From: Rhodohalobacter sulfatireducens
GTDB taxonomy: Bacteria > Bacteroidota > Rhodothermia > Balneolales > Balneolaceae
DNA: 64,000 nucleotides
Assembly: GCF_022012475.1 (NCBI RefSeq)
Contig: NZ_JAKLWS010000005.1
Coordinates: forward strand, 144,145-208,144
Reading direction: 5' to 3'
The notes beneath the pieces are model-generated. The model saw only the letters and a program-made list of their open reading frames with translations. It had not been told where the DNA came from and did no database searches. Positions 28,103 to 37,295 of this stretch are shown here, piece after piece. A program made the position numbers and the translations under genes. How positions within the stretch are numbered: position 1 is the first letter of the stretch; each line of letters opens with the position of its first letter.

Positions 28103-28705
28103 TCAATTTCTGCTACCCGTCAACTGAAGTTGCCTCCGGCCCATTTGTTGACCGGCTGGATTTACAGGAGTCAACTTCTTCAAACTTTCATTCCTGATTG
28201 AGTCTGACACCAGCGAGTTATCTGAAGCCGTTTGCCCCTGGAAATAGAACACTTCATTGTTGTCTACCCAAGGTTCAAGTCTTTCCCTTTCCTCAGATGG
28301 ATTGGGCGAATTAGCCGGTTCTGAAAAAAGCTGTGCACCCGTCGCTACAGACGCTGATTCTGCTTCCTGATTATTATCATTTTGACCCGTTGGATCCTCT
28401 AAAAGGAATATACCGGAGGTGATACCAACCAAAAGGATTGCAGCAGCCGAGTAGAAAATTGGCTTCCAATAGGGATTACCGGATTCTTGGCTGTTGTTTT
28501 TTGCTGAATTGAAAACAGCATCTACAACATGAGCTGGCGGGCTGATTGGCTCAAGTTGATTTAGATCTTTGGAAATTTTTTTTAAAGACTCAACCTCAAT
28601 CAAAAGGTCACTGTCATTTTTAAGATCCCTCTCAAATTCCAGTTTTTCAGAGGGATCCATTTCATTGTATATGTAAGCTATACTTCTATTTTCCTTGGTA
28701 CTCAT
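28103..28705 (-). CDS. Putative anti-sigma factor (single-pass membrane)
   Basis: A 200-residue protein: a cytoplasmic acidic N-terminus (IAYIYNEMDPSEKLEFERDL) resembling the helical sigma-binding part of anti-sigma factors, one membrane helix (about 87-104, FYSAAAILLVGITSGIFLL), and a Ser/Asn-rich periplasmic tail. No zinc-binding HxxxCxxC motif is seen, so it is a non-ZAS type. Its ATG overlaps the stop of the ECF sigma gene by 4 bases, which is the main reason for the call. Confidence 0.72.
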   Translation of the reverse strand: MSTKENRSIAYIYNEMDPSEKLEFERDLKNDSDLLIEVESLKKISKDLNQLEPISPPAHVVDAVFNSAKNNSQESGNPYWKPIFYSAAAILLVGITSGIFLLEDPTGQNDNNQEAESASVATGAQLFSEPANSPNPSEERERLEPWVDNNEVFYFQGQTASDNSLVSDSIRNESLKKLTPVNPAGQQMGRRQLQLTGSRN

Positions 28706-29337
28706 ACACTATTTGATTCCTTCTCACGTTCCTCGTCGAACATTTTACGAAGATTGATCAAAGCATATCTCATTCTGCCCAGTGCCGTATTGATTGATAC
28801 ATCCGTTAATTCTGCGATCTCTTTAAACGGCATTTCATAGTAGTGACGCAACATCACTACCGTCCGTTGTTCTTCAGGCAAATTCGATATATGCTTCAAT
28901 AAACTTGACGTCGATTCATCAAGCTCAAGTTTTTCATCCTGAGCCATAGAGTCCTCGTCCGGTAATCTATCGTAAAAGTCTGTTTTTGACTCTTTGTCAT
29001 ACGAGGATGTAACGTCTACAAATCGTTTTTGTTTTCTGATGTGATCAATTGTTGCATTATGAGCAATTCTCATAACCCAGGCGATCCACTTTCCCTGCTC
29101 ATTATAGGTATCATCCATCTTGGTGATCACCTTCGTGAATGTTTCCTGGAAGATATCGTTCGCCGTTTCACGATTTTGTATCATACTGAAAATGTACGAA
29201 TACACCTTCGCCTGGTGACGATTCATCAACTCTTTAAAAGCAAGTTGATCATCATTTTCTCTGAACAGATGTACCAATTCGCGATCTTTCATCTGTTCGT
29301 AATTTTTCGGTATGTGGTCTGAGTTATTCAGTCTCAT
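28702..29337 (-). CDS. ECF-type RNA polymerase sigma factor
   Basis: A 211-residue sigma-70 family factor with region 2 (FKELMNRHQAKVYSYIFSMI, then DIFQETFTKVITKMD and AWVMRIAHNATIDHIRKQKR) and region 4 (LPEEQRTVVMLRHYYEMPF and IAELTDVSINTALGRMRYAL). It directs polymerase to a specific regulon, probably envelope stress. Co-transcribed with the overlapping membrane anti-sigma gene. Its first ~25 residues extend beyond the core. The 217 bases to uvrC hold only AT-rich non-coding sequence. Confidence 0.95.
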   Translation of the reverse strand: MRLNNSDHIPKNYEQMKDRELVHLFRENDDQLAFKELMNRHQAKVYSYIFSMIQNRETANDIFQETFTKVITKMDDTYNEQGKWIAWVMRIAHNATIDHIRKQKRFVDVTSSYDKESKTDFYDRLPDEDSMAQDEKLELDESTSSLLKHISNLPEEQRTVVMLRHYYEMPFKEIAELTDVSINTALGRMRYALINLRKMFDEEREKESNSV

Positions 29338-29554
29338 AATTCTCGGATCTATAATAGTGTTACTTCATTAAAGAAACAATATTGCAGAATGCGCCATTCA
29401 CTTGCTTAATGAAATCATTTCTGTTTGTTTGTAATACAACACAAAACGTGCCAATACCCAGTTCATTGACGATCTTTCATGTCAAACTCACTAGTGTATA
29501 TTTAATATTACAGTACATATAGGTACTTATCTATAACATTTTCATGTTAAATGA

Positions 29555-31396
29555 TTACTCTTTTTCTAACACATTAAAATGTTGATATACAGATTCACCA
29601 GTCTTCTTACCAAGAAAATCCTGCAGAGTTTCAAGATTGCTCTCTTTTATCTTTTTGACTGAACCAAAATGCTTTAACAGCTCCTGTGCTCTCTTTTCTC
29701 CAATTCCTTCAATTTCTGTCAATTCTGTTTTGACGGTACGTTTCCCTCTTTTTTGGCGATGAAAAGTGATTGCAAACCTATGAGCTTCATCCCTGGCTGA
29801 TTGCAGTAATTTTAAAGCGGGTGATTTTTTAGGAATCATTACCGGGTCAGCTTTTCCGGGCACATAAATCTCTTCCAAACGTTTTGCCAATCCAGCTATT
29901 TCAACGTGGTCCAAAAAACCGATCTCCTGTAAAGCTTCAACTGCGGCATTCAGCTGACCTTTTCCACCATCTATTAAAATCAAATCAGGGGGTTGCTGTT
30001 TCTCTTTTTTAACACGTAAGTATCTTCGCATTACAATCTCTTTCATAGATGCATAATCATCCGCACCTTCAACAGTTTTTATGTTAAACCGCTTGTACTC
30101 GCTCTTCCTGGGTTTTGCATCTACAAAACAAACCATTGCTGCAACCGGATCTGACCCCTGTATATTCGAGTTATCAAAACACTCAATCCTTCTGGGGAGC
30201 CTTTCGAGTCGAAGCGACTCTTTTAAATCTTTAACGGCTTGCGGAATTCGACTGCGCTCTGCTTTCTCTTTCTCAAGCTTTCGTTCTCCCAGTTTCAACT
30301 TTGCGTTGGAGATTGCCATCTCAATAAATTGCCTTTTCTCTCCTATTTTGGGAACTCTCATTGGAACTTTTTTACCGTGTTGCTCCCACAAATATTGACT
30401 TAGCGGTTCAATATCCTCGATTTCATCACTCAAATATACTTCATCAGGTATTTCGCCGGCAAACTGTCCCGTATAATAATCTTCGGCAAAAGACTGCAAC
30501 ATGTCTCCGCGTTCAATCCCCTCTATATTTTTTAGAAATCTGTGGAATTTTCCAATCAATTTGCCTTCACGAATTTTAAAAAGGACACCACATGCTTCCA
30601 TAAGCTCTTCATCCACTTCAATCGCAAAGAGATCTCGATTGACATTCTTGTTATCTACGATCTTCATTTTTTTATTGTATTTCTGTAGAGCATGCAGACT
30701 ATCCCGAAGCCGTGCGGCATCTTCAAACTCCAGGGCATCCGATGCAATCGACATCTCCTCTTTGATCTCTCTCATCAACTTTTCAGTTCTCCCGGAAAGA
30801 AGTCTTTCTACTTTATTCATAGCAGTTTGATATCGCTCCAACTCCCAGTCCCCGGAACAGTTTTCGAGGTAATCATCAAAACACGAATGCCACTTTGGCA
30901 TACCTTTTGACTTGTCGATAAGCTTTGGTGAAACAGCACATGTACAGAGATCAAACGTTTTACGAATCGTCTCAAGCATTCGCCTCATATGCCCAACATG
31001 ATCATATGGGCCAAAGTATTTACTCCCATCTTTAATCACCGTTCGTGTGGGAAAAACCCGGGGTCTCTCATTATTCGTTATGCAGATATACGGATAAGAT
31101 TTATCATCCCGATACATGATGTTATATCGTGGCTGGTGTCGTTTAATCAAGGTATTCTCGAGAATTAGCGCTTCCGCCTCCGAATCCGTCACAATGACTT
31201 CAACATCTTCAATTTTTCTCACCATCACACGAATTCGTCCATCGTGATTGCTTGAATCCTGGAAATAGGATCGAACTCGATGTCTTAATCGTTTGGCTTT
31301 TCCAACATACAGATGGTTCCCCCGGTCGTCTTTAAACTGGTAAACACCGGGACTCGTCGGCAGATGAGCAATTTTTTCTTCGAGCGTTATCGACAT
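29555..31396 (-). CDS. uvrC: UvrABC excinuclease subunit C
   Basis: A 613-residue nuclease that makes both incisions in nucleotide excision repair. Domains in order: GIY-YIG nuclease (SPGVYQFKD...HLYVGKAKRLRHRVRSYF, residues 13-45), Cys cluster and UVR motif (about 200-235, MREIKEEMSIASDALEFEDA), the RNase H-like UvrC domain (ECFDNSNIQGSDPVAAMVCF and LILIDGGKGQLNAA), and tandem helix-hairpin-helix at the C-terminus (EIEGIGEKRAQELLKHFGS). Full length with no break. Divergent from the pseudouridine synthase, 80 bases apart. Confidence 0.98.
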   Translation of the reverse strand: MSITLEEKIAHLPTSPGVYQFKDDRGNHLYVGKAKRLRHRVRSYFQDSSNHDGRIRVMVRKIEDVEVIVTDSEAEALILENTLIKRHQPRYNIMYRDDKSYPYICITNNERPRVFPTRTVIKDGSKYFGPYDHVGHMRRMLETIRKTFDLCTCAVSPKLIDKSKGMPKWHSCFDDYLENCSGDWELERYQTAMNKVERLLSGRTEKLMREIKEEMSIASDALEFEDAARLRDSLHALQKYNKKMKIVDNKNVNRDLFAIEVDEELMEACGVLFKIREGKLIGKFHRFLKNIEGIERGDMLQSFAEDYYTGQFAGEIPDEVYLSDEIEDIEPLSQYLWEQHGKKVPMRVPKIGEKRQFIEMAISNAKLKLGERKLEKEKAERSRIPQAVKDLKESLRLERLPRRIECFDNSNIQGSDPVAAMVCFVDAKPRKSEYKRFNIKTVEGADDYASMKEIVMRRYLRVKKEKQQPPDLILIDGGKGQLNAAVEALQEIGFLDHVEIAGLAKRLEEIYVPGKADPVMIPKKSPALKLLQSARDEAHRFAITFHRQKRGKRTVKTELTEIEGIGEKRAQELLKHFGSVKKIKESNLETLQDFLGKKTGESVYQHFNVLEKE

Positions 31397-31476
31397 GAAT
31401 TCCTTTTGAAATAGTTACAGCAGATCAAACTAACCGTTATCTTAAAACAATATTGCAATGATAAATAACTGATGAC

Positions 31477-32172
31477 ATGAAAACCACCGGTACCAATCCC
31501 GATATCGAGATTCTTTTTGAAGATAACCACTTACTCGCCGTCAATAAACCGGCGGGATTACTTTCGCAGGAAGATAATACAGGCGCACCCGATCTGTTAA
31601 CCTTGTGTAAAAAATATTTGAAGCGGGAATACGACAAAAAAGGGAATGTATTTTTGGGTCTGCTCCACCGGCTCGACAGGCCCGTAAGCGGAGTCATGCT
31701 GTTTGCAAAAACATCAAAAGCTGCATCCAGGTTGAGTGAACAGATTCGAAACCGATCCATCAAAAAAAGTTATTATGCTGTGGTTGAAGGTATTTCGCCT
31801 CAAAATGGAATGTTACAGGATTATCTTCTTAAGAATAAAAAAACCAATACCGTATCGGTTGTATCATCAAAAAACAAAGAAGCCAAAAAAGCTGAATTGA
31901 TTTACCAAAGAGAAGAGGTGGAAAATCGACTATCTCTGTTAAATGTAACCCTTATTACAGGCAGGCCGCACCAAATACGGGTCCAGCTTGCACATCAAGG
32001 TTATCCAATTTACGGGGATCAAAAATATGGATCAAAGCATTCGGCAAAGTTGTCTCTCCACGCTTCTGAGTTAACATTTTCTCATCCCACAATGAAGAAA
32101 GAGTTGTCAGTACGCACGAAATTACCCAATGGCTTTCCGTGGGATTTTTTTAATAATTCCAACAGTGCATAA
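31477..32172 (+). CDS. RluA-family pseudouridine synthase
   Basis: A 231-residue enzyme that isomerises uridine in RNA. Motif I is LLAVNKPAGLLSQ, motif II with the catalytic aspartate is GLLHRLDRPVSGVMLF (D67), and motif III is TGRPHQIRVQLAHQGYPIYGD. There is no N-terminal S4 domain, so it is the short RluA/RluC-like type; whether the target is rRNA or tRNA cannot be told. The gene stands alone. Confidence 0.93.
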   Translation: MKTTGTNPDIEILFEDNHLLAVNKPAGLLSQEDNTGAPDLLTLCKKYLKREYDKKGNVFLGLLHRLDRPVSGVMLFAKTSKAASRLSEQIRNRSIKKSYYAVVEGISPQNGMLQDYLLKNKKTNTVSVVSSKNKEAKKAELIYQREEVENRLSLLNVTLITGRPHQIRVQLAHQGYPIYGDQKYGSKHSAKLSLHASELTFSHPTMKKELSVRTKLPNGFPWDFFNNSNSA

Positions 32173-32313
32173 ACTATTGATTATTGATAAACTAAACTTA
32201 TTGTTTCATTCTAAAAAAATTGAATGATTGGTTATCTCACTTTGTTCGACAATAATAGATTGACAAAACACTGGAATCGGGTCGGATTACGAAGCAATAA
32301 GTATCACTGAACT

Positions 32314-33198
32314 ATGGAAAATTTAGATCGAAAACAAGCACTCATCCTGCTGCATGCTGTTGCAGATGGTGAAGCCAGTGAAGCAGAAAAGAAAGCATTT
32401 TTTGAGTTTATCAAAGATCATCCCGATATCGAAAAAGAGTATCAACAGGTACTTGAATTAAAAATGGCACTTACAGATAAATTATCAAAAGAGTGCCCGG
32501 AATATCTTCGAAATCGAATTTTAAATGCTCTTAACAGTGAAAAAGAGCAACTTTTAGATCAAGAGTGTGAAACTTCAGCCTCAGACCAATCTGTATTATC
32601 TTCAGTTTTTACAGGTACGTCCGGTAAAATTTTTCGATATCTGTCTGCTGCGGCTGTTGTTTTGATTTTCTCTTTGATTACTCTCCAAGTACTTGAGAAT
32701 ACTGATATGCAGACGTCAGCAAATGAAATAATCGTGGAGCAGATGGCTGCTGAGCATTTTGTAAAGTCCTCCGGTTCCATGATTGAACCGCACTACTCAT
32801 CATCCTCCGTCTCAGAAGCTGAAACATATCTTTCCAGTGAACATGGAATTGATCTAACCATCCCTGAAATAGAGGGTGCGGAGTTTGCCGGTATTGTATT
32901 TGCTGACTTTATCGAAGAGTTTAATACTCCAATGCTCGAATACATTCAACCTGAAATCGGTGAAACAATTTATGTTTTTGCATTTGATCTAACACAAGTT
33001 GAAGAACATTCTATTCTGAAGAGAGACGAAAATGCGGTTCAATCATGCCAAAAATCAGAAGATTTTTACGTTGCCGAGATTGACGGTTACCACGTTGTTT
33101 CATGGCATTGGGATGATGATTGGTACACAGCGATATCAAACCATGATGGTTATGCTCTTGCTTCATTGGTCGGGCCGCTGAATACTTCCTCGAGGTAG
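32314..33198 (+). CDS. Putative anti-sigma-factor-like single-pass membrane protein
   Basis: A 294-residue protein. The N-terminal 90 residues ([35 protein letters not shown]) look like the helical domain of anti-sigma or RseA-like proteins. One membrane helix follows at about 108-127 ([19 protein letters not shown]), then a periplasmic domain of about 165 residues ending [20 protein letters not shown] that resembles anti-sigma sensor domains. No cognate sigma gene is adjacent, so the call is tentative. The gene is convergent with rmuC, 9 bases apart. Confidence 0.55.
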   Translation: MENLDRKQALILLHAVADGEASEAEKKAFFEFIKDHPDIEKEYQQVLELKMALTDKLSKECPEYLRNRILNALNSEKEQLLDQECETSASDQSVLSSVFTGTSGKIFRYLSAAAVVLIFSLITLQVLENTDMQTSANEIIVEQMAAEHFVKSSGSMIEPHYSSSSVSEAETYLSSEHGIDLTIPEIEGAEFAGIVFADFIEEFNTPMLEYIQPEIGETIYVFAFDLTQVEEHSILKRDENAVQSCQKSEDFYVAEIDGYHVVSWHWDDDWYTAISNHDGYALASLVGPLNTSSR

Positions 33199-33207
33199 GA
33201 AAAGTTC

Positions 33208-34536
33208 TCAATCCCGGTCATCTTTTTCTTCTAATGCTCTTTCAGTCAGATCTCCCGGTAAATTTTTAGATGCATTTGCACCGAGTTCTCTTAATTTTTC
33301 GGCCTGGCCTACAAGATTTCCGGCACCGGTCGATAGTTGTTTCATGGCAGATTCATAAGAATCACTCGTCTGGCGAATTCGCTTACCGACATCTTCTAGA
33401 TTATCGACAAATCCTACAAACTTATCATAGAGTAACCCGCCTCTCTTAGCAATCTCCATCGCATTCCTGTTTTGATATTCCTGCTTCCAAACGTTTTCGA
33501 TGGTAGCAAGAGTTGCCAATAAAGTAGTCGGGCTAACAATAATAATATTTTTTTCGAACGCTTCATTGTAGAGATCAGGATCATTCTGCATCGCTAGCCC
33601 AAACGCCGGCTCAATCGGGATAAAGAGTAGAACAAAATCAGGGCTGTTGAATCCATGAATCTGTTCGTAGTTCTTTGTATTCAAATTTTTGACATGCCCC
33701 CGGAGTGATTGGATATGCTGTTTCAAATATCTCGTCTGTTCATCTAAATCATCCGTAGAGGAGTACTTTTCATAGGCAGTCAAAGATACTTTAGAATCGA
33801 TGATAAGTCGTTTCTCATCCGGTAGTTTAACAATCACATCGGGTTGGAGGCGACGGCCGTCATCCATCGTAGTGCTTTGCTGAGTTTCATACTCAGACCC
33901 TTTTCTCAAGCCTGATTTTTCGAGTATTCGTTGAAGTATTACCTCGCCCCAATTCCCCTGTTTTTTAGTGTCCCCCTTCAGAGCTTTGGTGAGATTTTTG
34001 GCTTCCTCGCTCATCTTCTGGTTCATCTCCTGCAGCATCTTTAAATGCTGGTCCAGAGCACTTCTTCCCTTCAGATCTTCCTTGTGAGTCTCCTCAACTT
34101 GTTTTTTAAATTCAGAAATTTTCTCACCCAAAGGCTTTAATATCTGATCGAGCTTCTCTTTATTCTGCTCAGTGAATTTCTTAGACTTTTCTTCAAGAAT
34201 CTCATTCGCCAGGTTTTTAAACTCAGTTCTGAACTGTTCCTGGAGTTCTTCCAACTGACCTTTTTGCTCGGACAACTTCTCCTCAAGATGGGAAAATTCA
34301 GCCTGTAATTTGGTAAGCTCTTTTTCGGCTTGATTGGCACGAGCTGTTTCTGCCGATAGTTTCGCTTCGGCCTTATCCATTTCAGTCGAGAGTCTCGACT
34401 CAGCCTGCTCAGTTGTTTCAGCCAAATTCTCATTTCGCTCCTCAAGCCTGCTCTGTTTTGATTTTCCGATGAAATAGGCCAGTGCAAAACCAATCACAAA
34501 AAATATAAGTCCACTAAGTATTACAGCAATATCCAT
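33208..34536 (-). CDS. rmuC: DNA recombination protein RmuC homologue
   Basis: A 442-residue protein with an N-terminal membrane helix (VILSGLIFFVIGFALAYFIG), a long coiled coil (about 25-170, rich in Glu/Lys heptads), and a C-terminal nuclease-like RmuC domain (LKGDTKKQGNWGEVILQRIL; ETQQSTTMDDGRRLQPDVIV; RLIIDSKVSLTAYEKY). RmuC limits DNA inversions at short repeats. The DSK motif and the QPDV motif resemble the restriction-endonuclease fold. A 17-bp palindrome lies 42 bases upstream of the start, also found before recC. Confidence 0.93.
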   Translation of the reverse strand: MDIAVILSGLIFFVIGFALAYFIGKSKQSRLEERNENLAETTEQAESRLSTEMDKAEAKLSAETARANQAEKELTKLQAEFSHLEEKLSEQKGQLEELQEQFRTEFKNLANEILEEKSKKFTEQNKEKLDQILKPLGEKISEFKKQVEETHKEDLKGRSALDQHLKMLQEMNQKMSEEAKNLTKALKGDTKKQGNWGEVILQRILEKSGLRKGSEYETQQSTTMDDGRRLQPDVIVKLPDEKRLIIDSKVSLTAYEKYSSTDDLDEQTRYLKQHIQSLRGHVKNLNTKNYEQIHGFNSPDFVLLFIPIEPAFGLAMQNDPDLYNEAFEKNIIIVSPTTLLATLATIENVWKQEYQNRNAMEIAKRGGLLYDKFVGFVDNLEDVGKRIRQTSDSYESAMKQLSTGAGNLVGQAEKLRELGANASKNLPGDLTERALEEKDDRD

Positions 34537-34578
34537 GAATACCGATTGATTCGTTTTTACTGAACATACAACACAGGA

Positions 34579-34595
34579 GTGACAATTTCTGTCAC
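34579..34595 (-). promoter_or_regulatory. GTGACA-N5-TGTCAC palindrome upstream of rmuC
   Basis: A 17-bp inverted repeat with 6-bp arms, spacer ATTTC on the plus strand, extended imperfectly to AGGAGTGACA/TGTCACCCTCCT (34575-34601). The same arms and half the spacer occur at 54561-54577 upstream of recC. It may be an operator; it lacks a T-tract of a terminator for rmuC itself. Confidence 0.5.
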
Positions 34596-34697
34596 CCTCC
34601 TACAATAAGCTGATTAGCGGGAAAAATATTTGCGCGAGAAGCGGTGCTTCCGGCATCCGTTCACGAAGCTGGAGATACGGAAAGATAGAACGAATAA

Positions 34698-34752
34698 TGG
34701 CGCGAGCGTCTCGCTCGTGACCAAAAGGGCACAAACTTGGAAGTTTGCGCCA
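34698..34752. repeat. Nested palindromic element between dnaJ and rmuC
   Basis: Outer arms TGGCGC (34698-34703) and GCGCCA (34747-34752) enclose two smaller perfect hairpins: CGAGCG-tct-CGCTCG (34703-34717) and CAAACTT-gg-AAGTTTG (34732-34747). The layout is that of a small REP-like element. It lies 28 bases after the dnaJ stop and may also protect the dnaJ mRNA 3' end. Confidence 0.65.
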
Positions 34753-34780
34753 TCTTCAATCTAGGTCACTCTGCGAAATT

Positions 34781-35944
34781 TTATTGAAAGACGTCTTTTA
34801 TCTTTGAAAAGAATCCTTTCTCACGTTCCTCTGCACTTTTAGGGTCGAAATGACTTTCACCACGTATCGCCTCAATATGTTTTTTCTCCTCATCCGTGAG
34901 ATCTTTAGGTATATATACCTTTAGTTTGATGAATTGATCTCCCGTACCTGAATTATTGAGCCCTTGGATACCGCGCTCTTTCATACGGAGGAGTTTTCCG
35001 GGTTGAGTTCCCGGTTCAATCTTCACTTTGGCTTTACCCTTCAGTGTAGGCACTTCTACTTCTGTTCCAAGTATTGCGTCAGGAATACTGATCATTAGAT
35101 CGTAATAGATATTATTTCCGTCACGCTCAAAATGTTCATGCTCTTTCTCTTCAATAAGTACGATCAGGTCACCAGGCTCTCCGCCGCGAATTCCGGCATT
35201 TCCCTGTCGCCGAAGTGTAATATAATTTCCTTTTGCAACGCCGGAAGGAATATTCACCTTCATCTTTTCTTTGCTCTTATACCGTCCCTGGCCGCTACAC
35301 TTATTGCATTTATTTTTGATGATTTTTCCTTCACCCTGGCAGGTTGGGCACGGCTGCACATTTACAAACTGGCCAAACATGGTTCGCGATACCTGCCTGA
35401 TTTCTCCAACCCCATTACATTTCGGGCATGTCTCAAAGTCAGATTCGGTTTCTGCACCGGTCCCGTTACAGGAATCACACTTAATATGCTTCTTCACTTT
35501 CAGCGTTTTTTCCACACCCTCGGCAATCTCTTCGAGTGTAAGGGAAACGCTCAGCTTCATGTCAGACCCCGGACGTCCGGTTCCCCGGCGCCTGCGGCTT
35601 TGGCCTCGAGACCCTCCGGCTCCTCCAAAAATATCACTGCCAAAAATATCACTGAAATGGCTGAAAATATCTTCAAAATTCGCTCCACCGAAATCGGATG
35701 CGCCTCCAAATCCACCGCCATTCATTCCGGAATGGCCAAATTGATCATACCGCTTTCGTTTTTCCGAATCACGGAGTACATCGTATGCTTCAGATGCCTC
35801 TTTAAACTTCTTTTCGGCCTCTTCATCACCTTTATTGCGGTCGGGGTGATATTTCATGGCCAGTTTTCGATAGGCTTTCTTCAGCTCTTGTTCGCTGGCG
35901 TTCTTATCTACACCTAAGACTTCGTAGTAGTCGCGTTTTGACAT
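34781..35944 (-). CDS. dnaJ: Chaperone DnaJ
   Basis: A 387-residue type I J-protein, co-chaperone of DnaK. J domain with HPD at 33-35, a Gly/Phe-rich linker (70-125), the zinc domain with four CxxCxGxG repeats ([32 protein letters not shown]), and the C-terminal substrate-binding domain. All repeats are intact. It follows grpE by 10 bases in one operon; dnaK is not in the window and no HrcA gene or CIRCE element is seen. Confidence 0.98.
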   Translation of the reverse strand: MSKRDYYEVLGVDKNASEQELKKAYRKLAMKYHPDRNKGDEEAEKKFKEASEAYDVLRDSEKRKRYDQFGHSGMNGGGFGGASDFGGANFEDIFSHFSDIFGSDIFGGAGGSRGQSRRRRGTGRPGSDMKLSVSLTLEEIAEGVEKTLKVKKHIKCDSCNGTGAETESDFETCPKCNGVGEIRQVSRTMFGQFVNVQPCPTCQGEGKIIKNKCNKCSGQGRYKSKEKMKVNIPSGVAKGNYITLRRQGNAGIRGGEPGDLIVLIEEKEHEHFERDGNNIYYDLMISIPDAILGTEVEVPTLKGKAKVKIEPGTQPGKLLRMKERGIQGLNNSGTGDQFIKLKVYIPKDLTDEEKKHIEAIRGESHFDPKSAEEREKGFFSKIKDVFQ

Positions 35945-35954
35945 AAATTCGTTT

Positions 35955-36560
35955 TTATTCGCTTACAATTACTTTAGCGTGTCGTAACGTCTTGTCCCCT
36001 ATCCGATAGCCGTTCTCCAGAACCTGTAAGACTGTACCACTCTCAATAGAATCATCATCCGGTTTTTGACGAAGCATCGCATCATGAAGGTCCACATCAA
36101 ATGGCACACCTGTTTCATCAATCCGCTTTACATTGTGTTTCTCCAAGACATCTTCAAACTTATTTGCGATGAGCTGAACACCATCTACATACGATGAATC
36201 AGCTTCATTTTCTTTCATAGCCTGGAGAGTTCTCACCAGATCATCATTGATGGGTAGAAATGCTTCAAGTGCAGCCTCGCGAGCAGTCTGGAAAATTTGC
36301 TCTCTTTCGCGCCGCATTCGTTTACGCATGTTTTCCATTTCGGCAGCTTTGCGAAGTTGAGAATCCTTCACCTTATTCAACTCTTCCTCGAGTTCTTGAA
36401 TACGCTTTTGCTGTTCTACAATCAATTCATCGGTATCGTCAAAATCTTGTTCAGGAAGTACGCCCTCAACTTCATCCGACATTTCTTCAGTTACTTGTTC
36501 GGGTTTTTCAGCCATTTCAGTCTGTCCTTCTTCTATATTTTTTTCCGTCTCTAAACTCAT
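35955..36560 (-). CDS. grpE: Nucleotide-exchange factor GrpE
   Basis: A 201-residue protein: an acidic N-terminal arm ([20 protein letters not shown]), a long coiled coil (about 50-100, [20 protein letters not shown]), and the C-terminal beta wing with [15 protein letters not shown] and [25 protein letters not shown], the GrpE signature. It releases ADP from DnaK. First gene of grpE-dnaJ; the 143 bases upstream show no CIRCE-type inverted repeat, so control may be by an alternative sigma factor. Confidence 0.96.
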   Translation of the reverse strand: MSLETEKNIEEGQTEMAEKPEQVTEEMSDEVEGVLPEQDFDDTDELIVEQQKRIQELEEELNKVKDSQLRKAAEMENMRKRMRREREQIFQTAREAALEAFLPINDDLVRTLQAMKENEADSSYVDGVQLIANKFEDVLEKHNVKRIDETGVPFDVDLHDAMLRQKPDDDSIESGTVLQVLENGYRIGDKTLRHAKVIVSE

Positions 36561-36703
36561 TACTTGTGTCTAAAATCTTTACAGTTTCTATATATGGCGA
36601 TCAAGGGAAACTTTTCCCTTGCATCCAGATCATTATTGCAGCAAATAGCATGCCACAAGATTATATCGATCAATGGTGTGACAATCTTTCGCTCAAGGCA
36701 CCT

Positions 36704-37084
36704 CTATTCTTCGTGGAAAAACTCGATAAGATTTCCATCCGGGTCAGAAGCAAAAACAAACCGCCCCTTTTTGCGATTTGCCGGACCACTTAAGATTGTA
36801 ACTTCATTATCACGTAGATAGGAAGCCATTTCATCTACTTCCTCGTCTGAGTCCAGGTAAAATCCGAAGTGATCGACCCTAAAATCTCTTGAATTCGGAT
36901 CGTAGCTGGTTTCAGCTTCTACAATAACAAGCGTGTCTTCCTCTCCAATTTTATAAACAGCCATACTCTGTCCCATTTTTCGAATGAGCTCAAAGCCAAG
37001 TACTTCTCCGTAAAATTCTTCAGAGCGCTCTATTTCATTTACCCTGATCGTAATATGATTAATTCCAGATGGTTTAAAATCCAT
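36704..37084 (-). CDS. VOC-superfamily (glyoxalase-like) protein
   Basis: A 126-residue single-domain vicinal-oxygen-chelate protein. The two beta-alpha-beta halves are GINHITIRVNEIERSEEFYG and VDHFGFYLDSDEEVDEMASY, ending with the usual ASDPDGNLIEFFH. Candidate metal ligands are H10, H72-region and the glutamate of LIEFF. Family roles include glyoxalase, dioxygenase or antibiotic binding; the substrate here is unknown. Monocistronic. Confidence 0.9.
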   Translation of the reverse strand: MDFKPSGINHITIRVNEIERSEEFYGEVLGFELIRKMGQSMAVYKIGEEDTLVIVEAETSYDPNSRDFRVDHFGFYLDSDEEVDEMASYLRDNEVTILSGPANRKKGRFVFASDPDGNLIEFFHEE

Positions 37085-37295
37085 ATGTTTTTCTTAAATG
37101 TTAGTTATGAATATTCCAGTAATGCTTAACCAAAATAACACATTTATTGTTTCAATTTGGAATGTCTTCTCACTTCTTCACGTAAAATATGCAATCGCTG
37201 ATATTCAATGAGTTTACAAAGAGAGTGTGCTTTTCAAGAATTTGAAACACCTTCAATGTAAATATTCGCTCAGGATCTGCCTGATTAAGCCTGTT

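Noticed and set aside
35132..35917. 261-aa frame opposite dnaJ
   Set aside because: Long antisense frame produced by the codon bias of dnaJ; no domain and no start signal.
36561..36703. CIRCE operator before grpE
   Set aside because: No TTAGCACTC-N9-GAGTGCTAA-like inverted repeat is present.
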